Positions 6,419-8,103 of a stretch of DNA of 8,103 nucleotides are shown piece by piece. The translations under genes were made by a program, and so were the position numbers. Position 1 is the stretch's first letter, and every line of letters begins with the position of its first letter. The notes beneath the pieces were generated by a model, which did no database searches, was not told the origin of the DNA, and saw only the letters and a program-made list of their open reading frames with translations. Origin of the DNA: Candidatus Fermentibacterales bacterium (lineage in GTDB: Bacteria > Fermentibacterota > Fermentibacteria > Fermentibacterales > JAFGKQ01); NCBI GenBank assembly GCA_016928495.1, contig JAFGKQ010000294.1, forward strand, positions 1-8,103, read 5' to 3'.

Positions 6419-7885
6419 CTAACTCTCCCGTGTCCCGGACATCACCGACACGACCTCCTCCAGGTCTTCCCACCTCCCGGTAGCCAGGTATGCGTCGATC
6501 GCCCTGGCGGCTATCCGTCCGTGGCCCATGGCGAGGATGACGGTGGCGGCTCCGAGAACGATGTCCCCGCCCGCAAAGACGCCCCTCGCGGACGTCTGAC
6601 CGGTGGCCTCGTTGACCACGATGCCTCCCCACGTCGTCACCTCGAGCTCGGGAAAGGCCTTCGGAACGAGCGGGTTGGGGCTGTTGCCAATTGCGACGAT
6701 GACAGCGTCTACCTCCTCCACGAACTCCGAGCCCTCGCGGGGAACGGGACGGCGTCTGCCGGATGCGTCCGGCTCGCCCAGCTCCATCTCGATCAGCTCT
6801 ATTCCGCAGACCCATCCCTCGTCGTTGCCCAGGACGCGCACCGGATTGCGGAGCAGGTTGAACTCTACACCCTCCTCCCTTGCGTGGTGTACCTCTTCCA
6901 CCCTGGCGGGCATCTCGGCCTCGGATCTCCTGTAGACGATGAGAGATCTCTCGGCCCCCAGCCGAAGCGCGGTCCTGGCGCAGTCCATCGCCACGTTCCC
7001 CCCGCCGACGGTGGCAACCTTGCTGGCCCTGAGGATGGGAGTGTCGCTGGCAGGGAACTCATAGGCTCTCATGAGATTGGCTCTGGTCAGATACTCGTTG
7101 GCGGAGTAGACGCCCAGCAGGTTCTCTCCGGGCACGCGCATGAACTTGGGCAGCCCGGCCCCGGTGCCTATGAAGATGGCATCGTACTCGTCCAGAACGT
7201 CCTGCACGCTTCGTGTGAGCCCTATGACGCTGTTGTAGCGGAACTCGACCCCGAGCTTCTCGAGGTAGTCTACTTCCTTCTGGACTATCACCTTCGGCAG
7301 GCGGAACTCAGGTATTCCGTAGACCAGAACACCCCCGGCCTTGTGCAGCGCCTCGAACACCGTGACCGCGTGCCCCATCCTGACGAGATCTCCCGCCACG
7401 GTGAGCCCGGCGGGCCCGGAGCCCACGACGGCCACCCTCCGGCCAGTGGCGGGAGCCGGAGGCGGGACCTCCTGTTCCCCCTGCCCCCGCTCCCAGTCAG
7501 CCACGAAGCGCTCGAGCCTGCCTATGGCCACGGCCTTGGTAGGGTCCCTCATCGCCTTGCCCACGGCGCAGCGAAGCTGGCACTGCTCCTCCTGCGGGCA
7601 GACCCTTCCGCAGACCGCAGGGAGCAGGTTGTTCTTCTTGATGATGGCGATGGCACCGGCGAAGTCCCCGTCCTCAATCGCTTTCACGAAGCCCGGGATA
7701 TCGATGGCTACAGGGCAGCCCTCGACGCAGAACGGGGTCTTGCACTGGACGCACCTCTGCGCCTCCCGGATCGCTGCCTCGGGCGTGAATCCGAGAGGAA
7801 CCTCCAGGACGTTGTGCACCCTCTCTCCCGGGTCCTGTTCGGGCATCGCCTGAGGCGGGATCCGGAGTCTTTCCTTCATGTCCAT
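6419..7885 (-). CDS. nfnB: NADH-dependent ferredoxin:NADP oxidoreductase large subunit NfnB (GltD/SudA-like)
   Basis: 488 residues from ATG 7885; GGGAGGA (7896-7902) lies 10 bases upstream, while the ATG at 7879 would be 16 bases away. The frame stays open further 5' but there overlaps nfnA in another frame, so the longer form is not real. Cluster region: Cys45, 48, 53, 57 and Cys92, 96, 102, 106, the two [4Fe-4S] sites of the family. FAD-binding GSGPAG sits at 155-160, NADP(H)-binding GGGNVAMD at 294-301, and the FAD-closing segment GVFAGGD at 435-441. The length is typical of NfnB and SudA. By family it binds NADPH at FAD, the site of electron bifurcation, and passes electrons through its clusters towards ferredoxin and NfnA in the cytoplasm. 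It is often annotated as glutamate synthase small chain or GltA, but the small nfnA partner 20 bases upstream and the lack of a glutamate synthase large subunit favour Nfn (or the related sulfide dehydrogenase SudAB). Confidence 0.92.
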   Translation of the reverse strand: MDMKERLRIPPQAMPEQDPGERVHNVLEVPLGFTPEAAIREAQRCVQCKTPFCVEGCPVAIDIPGFVKAIEDGDFAGAIAIIKKNNLLPAVCGRVCPQEEQCQLRCAVGKAMRDPTKAVAIGRLERFVADWERGQGEQEVPPPAPATGRRVAVVGSGPAGLTVAGDLVRMGHAVTVFEALHKAGGVLVYGIPEFRLPKVIVQKEVDYLEKLGVEFRYNSVIGLTRSVQDVLDEYDAIFIGTGAGLPKFMRVPGENLLGVYSANEYLTRANLMRAYEFPASDTPILRASKVATVGGGNVAMDCARTALRLGAERSLIVYRRSEAEMPARVEEVHHAREEGVEFNLLRNPVRVLGNDEGWVCGIELIEMELGEPDASGRRRPVPREGSEFVEEVDAVIVAIGNSPNPLVPKAFPELEVTTWGGIVVNEATGQTSARGVFAGGDIVLGAATVILAMGHGRIAARAIDAYLATGRWEDLEEVVSVMSGTRES

Positions 7886-7905
7886 GTTCCGAGGGTCCTC
7901 CCGGG

Positions 7906-8103
7906 CTAGCTCGGCATCCGGCACTCCGCGGCGAACCTCTCGTTCGCCATGGACTCGTGCTCCCTGTAGGCCGCCAGTCTGCTGATGAGCTCGTCGTAGT
8001 CGACCTCGTGCCCGTCGAATTCCGGGCCGTCGACGCACGCGAAACAGGTCCTGCCCCCCACGGTGACCCTGCAGCCTCCGCACATGCCGGTGCCGTCGAT
8101 CAT
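7906..8103 (-). CDS. nfnA: Ferredoxin:NADP oxidoreductase small subunit NfnA (SudB-like), C-terminal part only
   Basis: The last 65 codons of a gene whose 5' end lies outside the window; the ATG at the very edge is an internal Met. The stretch DGTGMCGGCRVTVGG followed by CFACVDGPEFDGH is the C-terminal [2Fe-2S] signature of the ferredoxin-NADP reductase-like NfnA/SudB and PyrK-type family. Visible Cys 8, 11 and 23 of the fragment fit the three cysteine ligands; the Asp at fragment position 3 fits the unusual aspartate ligand described for NfnA. The extra Cys20 is not part of the usual pattern. By family the missing part holds FAD and NAD(H), and NfnA exchanges electrons with NfnB. It stops 20 bases before nfnB, consistent with one operon and a heterodimer. 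Confidence 0.9.
   Translation of the reverse strand: MIDGTGMCGGCRVTVGGRTCFACVDGPEFDGHEVDYDELISRLAAYREHESMANERFAAECRMPS

Noticed and set aside
6396-6440. Possible terminator after nfnB (short GTGTC/GACAC stem near the stop, later TTTTT)
   Set aside because: The stem is only 5 pairs with a long loop, and the T-run is about 30 bases downstream, too far for an intrinsic terminator.
6285-6815. A minus-strand frame crossing the end of nfnB and the 130-base gap, ending just at the receiver-RAM start
   Set aside because: Most of it overlaps nfnB out of frame and is Arg/Gly-rich. The short tail in the gap looks protein-like (VVEGFFELKGN) but has no start or ribosome site of its own and matches nothing I recognise.
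6521-7909. A long plus-strand open frame (462 codons)
   Set aside because: Antisense to nfnB, with no recognisable domain; a codon-bias shadow.
7886-8083. N-terminal extension of nfnB by 66 codons
   Set aside because: It overlaps nfnA in another frame, is Arg-rich without similarity to NfnB, and a good ribosome site precedes the internal ATG at 7885.

Overview
All genes in this window lie on the minus strand, so the genetic order runs from base 8103 down to base 1. The DNA is GC-rich. Arginine is often written AGG and isoleucine sometimes ATA. Every product is a redox flavoprotein or iron-sulfur protein typical of strict anaerobes that balance NADH, NADPH and ferredoxin, apart from one signalling protein. 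The phylum cannot be fixed from sequence alone; a GC-rich anaerobic bacterium (Synergistota, Desulfobacterota or a similar lineage) would fit.

Layout, 5' to 3' on the coding strand: (1) 8103-7906, the C-terminal end of the small subunit of NADH-dependent ferredoxin:NADP oxidoreductase (NfnA), cut by the window edge; (2) 7885-6419, its large GltD-like subunit (NfnB), complete; (3) a 130-base gap with a possible promoter; (4) 6288-5290, a CheY-type receiver followed by two Lrp/AsnC-type ligand-binding (RAM) domains and no DNA-binding domain; (5) a short gap with a strong GC hairpin; (6) 5234-4722, a NuoE-like [2Fe-2S] subunit; (7) 4651-2864, a NuoF/HydB-like FMN and NADH subunit with added ferredoxin domains at both ends; (8) 2851 to beyond base 1, a very large NuoG-like protein with a complete GltD-type FAD/NAD(P) module inserted after its N-terminal [2Fe-2S] domain. 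This last frame is open for 950 codons and runs off the window.

Genes 6 to 8 have the composition of the NuoE/NuoF/NuoG-like (HydABC, or Bfu) class of NADH-linked electron-bifurcating enzymes. Here the third subunit carries a GltD module and a molybdopterin-oxidoreductase-like domain rather than a hydrogenase H-cluster domain. With NfnAB next door, the locus would link the NADH, NADPH and ferredoxin pools. The most unusual element is the receiver-RAM-RAM protein between the two enzyme sets: it could sense an amino acid or other small ligand together with a phosphorylation signal, but it has no visible way to bind DNA. The second is the molybdopterin-like domain, which lacks the catalytic Cys/Sec and His of formate dehydrogenases. 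There is no gene-free stretch longer than 300 bases, and I saw no RNA gene, mobile element or CRISPR array.
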